16,981 nt of DNA, taken from Chloroflexota bacterium. GTDB lineage: Bacteria; Chloroflexota; Anaerolineae; Aggregatilineales; UBA2796. Where the stretch lies: assembly GCA_003695215.1 (NCBI GenBank), contig RFIM01000036.1:1-16981 (forward strand), given 5' to 3'. Of this stretch, positions 1 to 6,392 are shown one piece after another (positions within the stretch are counted from its first letter, which is position 1; the number at the start of each line of letters is the position of its first letter). The notes below the pieces were generated by a model that saw only the letters and a list, made by a program, of their open reading frames with translations, had not been told where the DNA came from and did not search any database. Both the position numbers and the translations under genes were made by a program.

Positions 1-1537
1 CGATCAAGTGGTAGGCCAGGTGGTCCCACAGGTATGGCTCCTCTGGCGGCAAGTCCGCCCAGCGGGCCACGCCGTAGGCATCCAAGAACTTCCTGTGTAG
101 GCTCGGCAAGTCGGTCGGCTGATGAGCCAGCGCCGCCGAGCGAATCGCGTCGTGCAAGCGCACTGTGCCTGTTTCGCGGTCGTATTCGGAGAGCAGCGAG
201 AACTTCTCGAAACGATTCAGCAAGAGCGTGCATTGAGCGCGATTCAAGTTGCCTGTGGCTCGCCACAGCTTCTCAATAGCGCTCAGCGGTATGCGCACAT
301 CCTCAGGGAAGATGCACAGATCGCGGAAGCGTGCCACTTCATCGGGCTTCAGCCGCGAGAAGGTCGCCTCCAGCACCTTCTGCACCCGATCGGCGTCGTC
401 CAAGCCGCCGAGGCCGACTTGATCGAGCAGCGCGTTCAGTTCGCGCAGCCCGCGCTCAAGCGCGCCTTCGCCATAGTCGCCCAGGAAGCCGTTCGCTAAC
501 TTGAGCAAGAGCGCCCAGTGAAATAGCCGCCTTGCCAGCGCTTCAAAGGCCCTCTGATGCTGGGCCACAGCGCGCTCGGAGAAGCCGCGCGTCAGAAGCT
601 GTACAGCTTCTGACGGCCGCATGGCATCGACCGTCTGGCTGAAGCCGATGTCGCGCGGCAGCGTCTCGGGATAACGCGTGGTGATCAGGTGAGCGCAGTG
701 CGGGCCGCCGACCAAGAACGGCGCGAGGTGATCGGCGTTCCAGACGTCATCGATCACGATCAGGACATAGCGATCCTTGAGCAGCTCAGCGACTGCGTTC
801 TTGGTTTGCTCTAGAGTCTGGTAAGGGCAAGTCTGGCCTGAGAGCCGCACGTACACATCCTGCAGCTTGCCCAGCAAGTTCTCAGGATTCTCGCCTAGCG
901 TCACCCAAAGGATGCCATCATCGAAGGCGTCGCGCACGCGCACGTCGTGAATCAGGGCTCTGGCGAGCGTGGTCTTGCCATAGCCGCCTACGCCGCGCAA
1001 AGCCGCGCTGATGGCGACCGCGCCGTGCTGCTCGTCCACCAGCGCCTTGAGCAGCGCCTCGAAGAGGTCTGGGCGCGGCACAAAGTCCTGCGGCAATTTC
1101 TCCGCCTCTGGGAATGGCACGCGGCGCGGCTCGTAGGGCGTGCGCAGCTGCCTGAGCAGCCGCTGCCAGGTCAGGTCCAATTCATCGGCCTCAGGGCGCA
1201 AGTCCAACCAATCGAGGCGCTTCATCCAGCGCGGCACGCGCTCAAAGTCAACGCGCTCGGCCAGCACAGGGATGACTCGCGTGCCGACTTGGCGCGCATA
1301 CTGCCATTCTTGGGCCACTACAGTGGACTCAAGCGCTTTGGGCGAGAGAACCAGCACCATCGTATCGACATTCTCGATCGCTTCTTGAATTTGCTGCCAC
1401 CAATTTTCGCCGCCTTCCATGTCGCTGCGGTCGCGCCAGAGCGTGAAGCCTTGCGCCTGCAGCTTGGCGTGCAGGTCGCGCGCGAAGTCGGTGTTGGCGC
1501 GCGAATAGCTGATGAATACATCGCGTCTCTCAGGCAT
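1..1537 (-). CDS. TIR + NB-ARC STAND NTPase, C-terminus beyond left edge
   Basis: The frame is open from ATG at 1537 to the left edge, giving 512 residues with no stop. Residues 6-130 form a TIR domain: DVFISYSR at 6-13, GGENWW at 42-47, and E77 in AQEW at the place of the catalytic glutamate of NAD-cleaving TIRs. Residues about 152-470 form an NB-ARC/AP-ATPase module: P-loop GVGGYGKTT at 182-190, Walker B VLIVIDDVW at 258-266, TTR at 286-288, and an MHD-like LHD at 461-463. The last residues (PYLWDHLAYHLI) resemble the linker that precedes WD40 or TPR repeats in such proteins, so a repeat sensor probably lies off-window. Known family role: ligand sensing drives oligomerisation, and the TIR hydrolyses NAD+ or makes a nucleotide signal, often in phage defence. 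That role is inferred here. Transcription starts from the promoter at 1576-1602. Base composition resembles the neighbours. Confidence 0.9.
   Translation of the reverse strand, partial: MPERRDVFISYSRANTDFARDLHAKLQAQGFTLWRDRSDMEGGENWWQQIQEAIENVDTMVLVLSPKALESTVVAQEWQYARQVGTRVIPVLAERVDFERVPRWMKRLDWLDLRPEADELDLTWQRLLRQLRTPYEPRRVPFPEAEKLPQDFVPRPDLFEALLKALVDEQHGAVAISAALRGVGGYGKTTLARALIHDVRVRDAFDDGILWVTLGENPENLLGKLQDVYVRLSGQTCPYQTLEQTKNAVAELLKDRYVLIVIDDVWNADHLAPFLVGGPHCAHLITTRYPETLPRDIGFSQTVDAMRPSEAVQLLTRGFSERAVAQHQRAFEALARRLFHWALLLKLANGFLGDYGEGALERGLRELNALLDQVGLGGLDDADRVQKVLEATFSRLKPDEVARFRDLCIFPEDVRIPLSAIEKLWRATGNLNRAQCTLLLNRFEKFSLLSEYDRETGTVRLHDAIRSAALAHQPTDLPSLHRKFLDAYGVARWADLPPEEPYLWDHLAYHLI
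591..614. repeat. 24-nt perfect palindrome inside the NB-ARC coding region
   Basis: The 24 bases equal their own reverse complement; each arm is GTCAGAAGCTGT. They encode the SEAVQLLT stretch of the ARC subdomain. It could be a protein-binding site, a hairpin in the mRNA, or chance built on a conserved codon run. Confidence 0.6.
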
Positions 1538-1575
1538 AGGCGTCTTTCCAAAGCTGCTGACCAAACTATACTGTC

Positions 1576-1602
1576 ATTATAACGCACTTTTAATTGCGTC
1601 AA
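1576..1602 (-). promoter_or_regulatory. Promoter for the TIR/NB-ARC gene
   Basis: On the minus strand, TTGACG (1602-1597) is followed after 15 nt by a perfect TATAAT (1581-1576). This would start transcription near 1569 and leave a leader of about 32 nt before the ATG at 1537. The spacer is short, but the -10 is ideal. Confidence 0.5.
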
Positions 1603-1664
1603 GTGTTTTGGATGCAAGCGACTTATCAGTCTTGCGTCTAACGCGCTAAGATAGGCGCACAAAC

Positions 1665-1693
1665 TTGACCAGCGCTCTGGCTTGCGCCACAAT
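1665..1693 (+). promoter_or_regulatory. Candidate promoter for the glycosyltransferase
   Basis: TTGACC at 1665-1670 and CACAAT at 1688-1693 are separated by 17 nt. Transcription would begin near 1700, about 35 nt before the probable CTG start at 1735. Confidence 0.4.
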
Positions 1694-1720
1694 TGAGCGT
1701 CAATCGAGTCGCTCAGCCTT

Positions 1721-1737
1721 GAGGAGAGTCTGCCCTG
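1721..1737 (+). promoter_or_regulatory. Shine-Dalgarno GAGGAGAG ahead of an in-frame CTG
   Basis: GAGGAGAG at 1721-1728 sits 6 nt before CTG at 1735-1737. That CTG is in frame with the glycosyltransferase and preceded by an in-frame TGA at 1720-1722. The first ATG (1762) lacks any Shine-Dalgarno at a useful distance. This suggests initiation at CTG 1735, adding nine residues (MNASRPNVL) that complete the first beta strand. Confidence 0.5.
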
Positions 1738-1761
1738 AACGCTTCTCGACCTAACGTCCTG

Positions 1762-2991
1762 ATGCTGACGCCATACCTGCCCTATCCGCCTGTCAGCGGC
1801 GGACGCTCGCGCACGTACAATTTGCTCAAGCGGCTCACGCGCGATTTCGCCATCACACTGGTCTGTTTCGGCCGCCCTGAGGAGCGCGCCTTCGATCTGA
1901 GTCCGCTGCAGGCGCTCTGCGATCTGATCGTCATCAGCCGTCCGTCAAGTCCGAGCAAATGGCGCGCTGCGCTGCTCAGCCTGACTTCGATCAAGCCGAT
2001 CACGATGCGGCTGTACACTTCAGGAGAATTTCGCCAGGCTGTGCAGCGGCTGCTGCGGGTGCGCCTGTTCGATCTGATCCACATCGAGTCGTTCTACATG
2101 CTGCAGAATTTGCCGCTTGAGCTGCCTGTGCCTGTCTTTCTCTCTGAGCCTGCCATTGAGTATTTGGCATGGTGGCGCCATGCGCGCGTGGCCAGGCCGA
2201 TCTATCAACGGCCTGCTTTGGCGCTGGAGGCGCTCAAGATGCGCTTTTTTGAGCCACAAGCCTGGAGCGCAGCGACGCTAGTCGGCGTGATGTCTGAGGT
2301 CGATGCGCGGATCGTCAAGCGGGCGGCGCCTGGCGTGCCAACAGCGCTCTCGCCTAATGGCGTGGACGTGGAGTACTTCAAGCCGAGCAACGTGCGCCGC
2401 GATCCTGATAACGCCATCTTCATGGGCGATTACAAGTATTTTCCGAACGAAGATGCCGTGCTGTACTTCATGCGCGAGATCATGCCGCTGATCCGCGCTA
2501 AGCGGCCGAACTTCACCCTGACTTTGCTGGGCAAAGATGCGACGCCTGCGCTGACGCGCCTTGCAGCCAATCCGCGCAATGGGTTGCGCATCCAAGGCTT
2601 AGTGGAAGATACAAGGCCGTATCTGAGTCGGGCGGGCTTGTTCGTTTGTCCGTTGCGCAGCGGCAGCGGCACGCGCTTCAAACTCTTAGAGGCGCTGGCG
2701 TGCGGCTGCCCAGTGGTCAGCACGTCGCTGGGCGCGGAAGGCTTGGGCGCGCAAGATAATCGGCACATGCGCATCGTCGATACGCCTCAGGCCTTCGCCG
2801 ATGCAGTCCTGCGCCTGCTGGACGATCCTGAGGAAGCGGCGCGCTTGAGCCATCATGGGCGCAACTGGGTGGTAGAACGGCATTCATGGGCGCGCAGCGC
2901 CATGCTGCTGAGCGACATCTATCTTTCGCTGATCGGCAGCGAGGATATGACTGCGCTCAGTCCGTCGAGTCGGCGAGTAAGGCGGCGATAG
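1762..2991 (+). CDS. GT4-type (group 1) glycosyltransferase
   Basis: This 409-residue protein counts from the first ATG; the real start is probably CTG 1735. It has the two-Rossmann GT-B layout. The N-terminal half starts with the TPYLPYPPVSGG acceptor-side loop (residues 3-14) typical of GT4 enzymes. The hinge is LSPNGVDVEYFKP (196-208). The C-terminal donor domain carries MGDYKYFPNEDAV (221-233) and GTRFKLLEALACGCPVVST (303-321), with R305, K307 and E310 in the nucleotide-sugar site. It resembles glycosyltransferases of exopolysaccharide clusters (TIGR03087-like), but no other polysaccharide gene lies here, so donor and acceptor are unknown. There is no signal peptide or membrane anchor, so it acts in the cytoplasm or at the inner membrane face. 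Its last 35 bp overlap the convergent gene ending at 2957. Confidence 0.85.
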   Translation: MLTPYLPYPPVSGGRSRTYNLLKRLTRDFAITLVCFGRPEERAFDLSPLQALCDLIVISRPSSPSKWRAALLSLTSIKPITMRLYTSGEFRQAVQRLLRVRLFDLIHIESFYMLQNLPLELPVPVFLSEPAIEYLAWWRHARVARPIYQRPALALEALKMRFFEPQAWSAATLVGVMSEVDARIVKRAAPGVPTALSPNGVDVEYFKPSNVRRDPDNAIFMGDYKYFPNEDAVLYFMREIMPLIRAKRPNFTLTLLGKDATPALTRLAANPRNGLRIQGLVEDTRPYLSRAGLFVCPLRSGSGTRFKLLEALACGCPVVSTSLGAEGLGAQDNRHMRIVDTPQAFADAVLRLLDDPEEAARLSHHGRNWVVERHSWARSAMLLSDIYLSLIGSEDMTALSPSSRRVRRR

Positions 2992-3520
2992 CGGCGCACA
3001 GCTGCTCATAATGGCGGTGTGTGCTGCTGGAGATGGCGAAGGCGGCGGCTTCGGGCGCGTTGGCAAGGCGCGCCAACAAGCGGTAGAGCGGCGGCAGGGC
3101 ATCGCGGGCCACAAGCACAGCATAGCCTTCGCGCTTGCGATGCTTCTTGCCAAAGAGCACGCGCAGCAGCGCAGCATTGGCTTCGCTCTCAGGGATGAGC
3201 GGATGCGGCACGCAGCGCAGCAGCGCATGGCGCGGCACGAAGCGCTCGCGCCACAGCATTGGGCGCAGCCAAATGCCTTCGGCGCTCAGCCTGATCTCAG
3301 GATGCAGCACGCTTTGCAGCAGCAGCGGGATGAGCAGCGTGGCGGTGAAGAAAGCGCTGATCAGGAACAGAATTCCAAAAGGGCTGATGACAATTGCCAA
3401 GATAAGCTGAGCAATAACGGCTATGCCGCACAAAATCAAGGCTGCGGCGATCAAGTATGCTAATGCACATCTCATATAAGGGCGCGGATGCGGGAAATCT
3501 ATCTGATAAGGGCCACTCAT
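2957..3520 (-). CDS. Small membrane protein with two TM helices and a PH-like tail
   Basis: The family is not recognised. The 187 residues begin with a short cytoplasmic PYQIDFPHPRPY segment. Two close hydrophobic helices follow (about 18-46 and 48-70). The soluble part after them contains EIRLSAEGIWLRPMLW (75-90), which looks like the opening strands of a bacterial PH (bPH2-like) domain, and it ends in THRHYEQLCAAIAALL (167-182). The start was chosen at ATG 3520 because it gives a natural N-terminus; an open frame extends back to 3577, and Met 3475 would start just before the first helix. No clear Shine-Dalgarno is visible. The gene is packed tightly: its ATG overlaps that of the divergent methyltransferase by two bases, and its 3' end overlaps the glycosyltransferase by 35 bp. 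Any promoter must lie inside the methyltransferase gene. Confidence 0.65.
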   Translation of the reverse strand: MSGPYQIDFPHPRPYMRCALAYLIAAALILCGIAVIAQLILAIVISPFGILFLISAFFTATLLIPLLLQSVLHPEIRLSAEGIWLRPMLWRERFVPRHALLRCVPHPLIPESEANAALLRVLFGKKHRKREGYAVLVARDALPPLYRLLARLANAPEAAAFAISSSTHRHYEQLCAAIAALLADSTD

Positions 3521-4787
3521 GACAGAGGCATATTCCGAACAAGCCGATGATCTAATAGAGCTAGAATTGACGACCATGGCGCATGGCGGCAGCGCGCTTG
3601 GGCGTCACAATGGGCGCGCTATCTTCGTGCCGTACGCCATACCTGGCGAGCGCATCACGGCGCGCATCACGCAGGACAAAGGTCGCTTTGCCTATGCCGA
3701 AGGCGTCACGCTGCTGGAAGGCTCTGAGGCGCGCGTGCAGCCGCGCTGCCCGCACTTCGGTCCAAGGCGTTGTGGCGGCTGCCATTGGCAACATATCGAT
3801 TATACAGCACAGCTCGCCTTCAAAGAACAAATCGTGCGCGATCAGCTAGCGCGCATCGGCGGTATCTCGGAGCCGAATGTGCTGCCAATCATAGCCAGTC
3901 CAAGCGCATGGCAATATCGCACACACGTCACGCTGCACGTCACGCCTGATGGCCAGCTCGGCTTCATCGGCACCGATGATCAGCAGATCGTGCCGATTCA
4001 AGAGTGCCACATCATCCGTCCTGAGCTGCAAGACCTGCTGGAGCGGCTTGACGTGGAGACGCTAGACGGCAACGTGCTCGCGCGCGTGCGGCTGCAAGTT
4101 GGCACTGAGAGCGCTGATCGGCTCATTGCGCTCAGCACACTTGACGATCAGCCGCCTGCCGTTGAGCTTGATTTGCCGCTCTCAGTCAGCTTTCTGAGCG
4201 AAGATGAGCGCGCTCAGCCGCTGATCGGCACAGGCAAGGTACATTACACCATTAAAGGGCGCACTTTTCAAGTGACGGCAGGCAGTTTCTTTCAGGTCAA
4301 CTTGCCGCTGGCTGAAACGCTGGTGGAATTGGTCTTGGCGCGCTTGGCGCTGCAGGGCACAGAACACGTGCTGGACTTGTACAGCGGAGTCGGTCTGTTC
4401 ACGGCGTTTTTGGCGGAACGCGCTGCGCTAGTGACAGCGATCGAAGGTTTTCCGACGGCCGTGGACGACGCTGACGCCAATTTGCGTGATCTGAGCAATG
4501 TGACGCTGATCGAAGGGCTGGTGGAAGACGTCCTGCCAGAGCTAGACGAGACATTCGATGCCGTTGTTCTCGATCCGCCGCGCAGTGGCGTAGAAATCAC
4601 GGCGCTCGACGCACTAGCGGCGCTAGCGCCTGCTCAGATCGTCTACGTCTCCTGCGATCCTGCTACGCTGGCGCGCGATGCCAGGCGCCTGATCGCCAAA
4701 GGCTATACTTTGCAGGATGTGCAGCCGCTTGATATGTTCCCGCAGACCTATCATATTGAGGCAGTAGCGACCTTCACGCGTAGTTAG
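3519..4787 (+). CDS. rlmD: 23S rRNA (uracil-5-)-methyltransferase, RlmD/RumA family
   Basis: The enzyme transfers a methyl group from SAM to C5 of a uridine in 23S rRNA (or tRNA in some relatives). The 422-residue length fits the family. An N-terminal TRAM domain spans about 8-66. The 4Fe-4S cysteines are C77, C85, C88 (in RCGGCHWQH) and C163. The conserved FFQVN (257-261) leads into the SAM-binding motif LDLYSGVGLF (285-294). DPPRSG (352-357) is motif IV. C379 in VSCDP is the catalytic nucleophile and E414 in YHIEAVA the general base. All key residues are present, so activity is expected. An AAGGG lies about 7 nt before the ATG at 3519. Whether the target is U747, U1939 (RlmC/RlmD) or tRNA cannot be told from sequence alone, so the symbol is by similarity. 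Confidence 0.9.
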   Translation: MTEAYSEQADDLIELELTTMAHGGSALGRHNGRAIFVPYAIPGERITARITQDKGRFAYAEGVTLLEGSEARVQPRCPHFGPRRCGGCHWQHIDYTAQLAFKEQIVRDQLARIGGISEPNVLPIIASPSAWQYRTHVTLHVTPDGQLGFIGTDDQQIVPIQECHIIRPELQDLLERLDVETLDGNVLARVRLQVGTESADRLIALSTLDDQPPAVELDLPLSVSFLSEDERAQPLIGTGKVHYTIKGRTFQVTAGSFFQVNLPLAETLVELVLARLALQGTEHVLDLYSGVGLFTAFLAERAALVTAIEGFPTAVDDADANLRDLSNVTLIEGLVEDVLPELDETFDAVVLDPPRSGVEITALDALAALAPAQIVYVSCDPATLARDARRLIAKGYTLQDVQPLDMFPQTYHIEAVATFTRS

Positions 4788-4795
4788 TTGCCAAG

Positions 4796-4817
4796 ACCTA
4801 TGCGCTAGGTTAATTTT
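4796..4817 (+). terminator. Weak hairpin after the methyltransferase
   Basis: ACCTA/TAGGT form a 5-bp stem with a 5-nt loop, followed by TAATTTT. It lies 8 nt after the stop at 4787. The stem is short, so the call is tentative. Confidence 0.2.
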
Positions 4818-4856
4818 GAGCCTGTCAAAATGCTGACCTCAAAGGAATGGAATAGT

Positions 4857-5363
4857 ATGAAGCAGCTTATACTCACCTGTGTGCTGTTGCTGGCTGCAGC
4901 TTGCAGCGCGCCTAGCACACCGACGCCAACAGTCGAAGTCATACCTAATCCGCCGATCAGCACGCCTAGTCAGGTTACGCTCTCGCTGAGCGACCCGTTC
5001 ACAGATGAAGTCGTGAACGTCATCTTTGAGCTGCCCGAAAACTGGCCGATCACAGCAGGGCTGAGCAACTTGCGCATCGTCGTCATTCCGACGCTCAAGC
5101 CACTTGGCGAAGGCAATCCCACGCCGTCTGAGTCTGTCAGCCAAGCCGTCGGCACGCCCGCTGAGACACTGACTGTGAATGGACGTGAAGTCTTCATGGC
5201 AATTGGCGGCGCGGCGCCGAATTCGCCGCTCAGCCTTGCGGTCACCTTGCCCGACCGCAACTACTTCTTGCAGATCAACGTCCTGCAAATATTCGAAGGC
5301 ACTGCTGCAGATTACCGCGAAGCCCTGCAGCGCATCATCGCTAGCGCTCGCCTGAGCAGTTGA
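4857..5363 (+). CDS. Secreted lipoprotein of unknown function
   Basis: The 168-residue precursor begins MKQLILTCVLLLAAAC, a lipoprotein signal with the acylated cysteine at residue 16. A Thr/Pro-rich spacer follows (about 19-38), then one compact domain of about 125 residues. That domain has the pattern of PsbP-like or small substrate-binding lipoprotein folds: FELPENWPI early, TVNGREVFM in the middle, and NYFLQINVLQIFEG followed by a final helix DYREALQRIIASARL. This fold assignment is a guess. The start is ATG 4857, preceded by AAAGGA at 4841-4846; an in-frame ATG at 4830 would put nine residues ahead of the signal. It is the same strand as the methyltransferase, 69 bp downstream. The mature protein would be anchored on the outer face of the cytoplasmic membrane. 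Confidence 0.8.
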   Translation: MKQLILTCVLLLAAACSAPSTPTPTVEVIPNPPISTPSQVTLSLSDPFTDEVVNVIFELPENWPITAGLSNLRIVVIPTLKPLGEGNPTPSESVSQAVGTPAETLTVNGREVFMAIGGAAPNSPLSLAVTLPDRNYFLQINVLQIFEGTAADYREALQRIIASARLSS

Positions 5364-5369
5364 CGATTG

Positions 5370-5397
5370 AGGCGAGTCGAGCGCGCTCGACTCGCCT
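5370..5397. terminator. 28-nt perfect palindrome after the lipoprotein gene
   Basis: The arms are AGGCGAGTCGAGCG and its exact complement, giving a GC-rich hairpin 6 nt after the stop at 5363. No U-tract follows. It most likely limits or protects the lipoprotein transcript, though a dyad operator for the hydrolase cannot be excluded. Confidence 0.55.
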
Positions 5398-5431
5398 GCA
5401 GCCTCTGAGCAACACAATGCTCGCCGCGAAG

Positions 5432-5440
5432 TGCTACACT
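5432..5440 (+). promoter_or_regulatory. Candidate extended -10 for the hydrolase
   Basis: TGCTACACT is an extended -10 (TGn + TACACT) with no good -35. Transcription would start near 5447, leaving a leader of about 24 nt that includes the AGGAG at 5458-5462. Confidence 0.35.
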
Positions 5441-5470
5441 GAGCGTGTATCGCACACAGGAGCTGCACAG

Positions 5471-6340
5471 ATGACCGCACTCGACCGACCTCTGGCACTG
5501 ACTCGCCATGCGCTGTCCATTGATAGTCAGCGCCTTGTCTATGTAACTGCAGGCGATCCGAGCGCGGCGCCGCTCATGCTCGTTCATGGCTGGACGTGCC
5601 ACAAATTAGTTTGGCGGAATGTCTTCGCGGCGCTGGCTGAACGCTTCTACCTGATCGCGCCCGATCTGCTTGGTCATGGTGAGAGCGACGCGCCGCCTAA
5701 TGGCGACTATCGTATTGCCGCACAAGCGCGGCGCGTCCTCAAACTGGCCGATCAGCTCGGCTTGGCGCGCTTTGCGCTCATGGGCCATTCGATGGGCGGC
5801 TTGATCAGCCTATATATCGGCGCCGTGCTAGCGCCGAAGCGCCTGACTCACCTGATTGACGTGGCAGGAATCGTCAGTGGGCGCGCCGCGCCACGCTTGA
5901 TCTGGCTGAACGGCGCGCTTGTGTTGCTGCCGCTGCTGTTTCCGCCTTACCTGGAGTTTCAGCGGCTTAGCATGGAACGCTATCCGCGCTTGGGCAAATT
6001 CGGCTTTCGAGTTTGGTTCGCGGATATGGACGCGCTGCCCTACGAAGCCTGGGCAGAAGATCGGCACTACGCCACGCGCCCTGATGCGCGCATGGCGCGT
6101 TGGCGCGCAGCCCTTGCCACACTCAGCACGGATATCAGCGCGCACCTTCACAAAATCAGCGCGCCGACCTTGATCCTATTCGGCGCACGTGATGGCGCTG
6201 TCTCCGTGCGTGAAGGCGCGTTGGCAGCAGCGCGCATTCGGCAAAGCCGCTTCCTGCTCTTCGAAGGCTGCGGCCACTTCCCCATGCTCGAACAACCTGA
6301 ACGTTTCATCAAAGCTATCAGCGACTTCCTGTGCGCATAA
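5471..6340 (+). CDS. Alpha/beta-fold hydrolase
   Basis: A 289-residue enzyme of the alpha/beta hydrolase fold (Abhydrolase_1 type) that would hydrolyse an ester, amide or related bond; the substrate is unknown. HGW at 39-41 forms the oxyanion-hole region, GHSMGG (105-110) carries the nucleophile S107, FGARDGAVS (237-245) the acid D241, and GCGHFPMLEQPERF (266-279) the base H269. A lid or cap lies between about 135 and 215 and contains a hydrophobic stretch (WLNGALVLLPLLFPPYL), possibly membrane-facing. There is no signal peptide, so it is cytoplasmic. The start is ATG 5471 because AGGAG lies 8 nt upstream; the frame is open back to 5360 but that part reads through the palindrome. It probably has its own promoter, separate from the lipoprotein. 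Confidence 0.9.
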   Translation: MTALDRPLALTRHALSIDSQRLVYVTAGDPSAAPLMLVHGWTCHKLVWRNVFAALAERFYLIAPDLLGHGESDAPPNGDYRIAAQARRVLKLADQLGLARFALMGHSMGGLISLYIGAVLAPKRLTHLIDVAGIVSGRAAPRLIWLNGALVLLPLLFPPYLEFQRLSMERYPRLGKFGFRVWFADMDALPYEAWAEDRHYATRPDARMARWRAALATLSTDISAHLHKISAPTLILFGARDGAVSVREGALAAARIRQSRFLLFEGCGHFPMLEQPERFIKAISDFLCA

Positions 6341-6341
6341 A

Positions 6342-6373
6342 ACAGCGTGGTCGGAGCATTCCGACCACGCTGT
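6342..6373. terminator. Bidirectional hairpin between convergent genes
   Basis: A perfect 14-bp stem (ACAGCGTGGTCGGA and its complement) closes a GCAT loop. It starts 2 nt after the hydrolase stop and lies 19 nt beyond the stop of the giant gene. On the minus strand it is followed by TTTT, so it is better as the terminator of the giant gene; on the plus strand there is no U-tract. Confidence 0.75.
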
Positions 6374-6392
6374 AGCGCGCTAGGCGAGGCGC

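Noticed and set aside
122..1582. Plus-strand open frames at 122-499 and 947-1582
   Set aside because: They lie antisense to the TIR/NB-ARC gene, whose minus frame is open for 512 codons with clear TIR and P-loop motifs. The plus frames show no recognisable domain.
1318..1692. 124-codon minus-strand frame overlapping the start of the TIR/NB-ARC gene
   Set aside because: It is out of frame with the TIR gene, covers its promoter and shows no domain or ribosome site.
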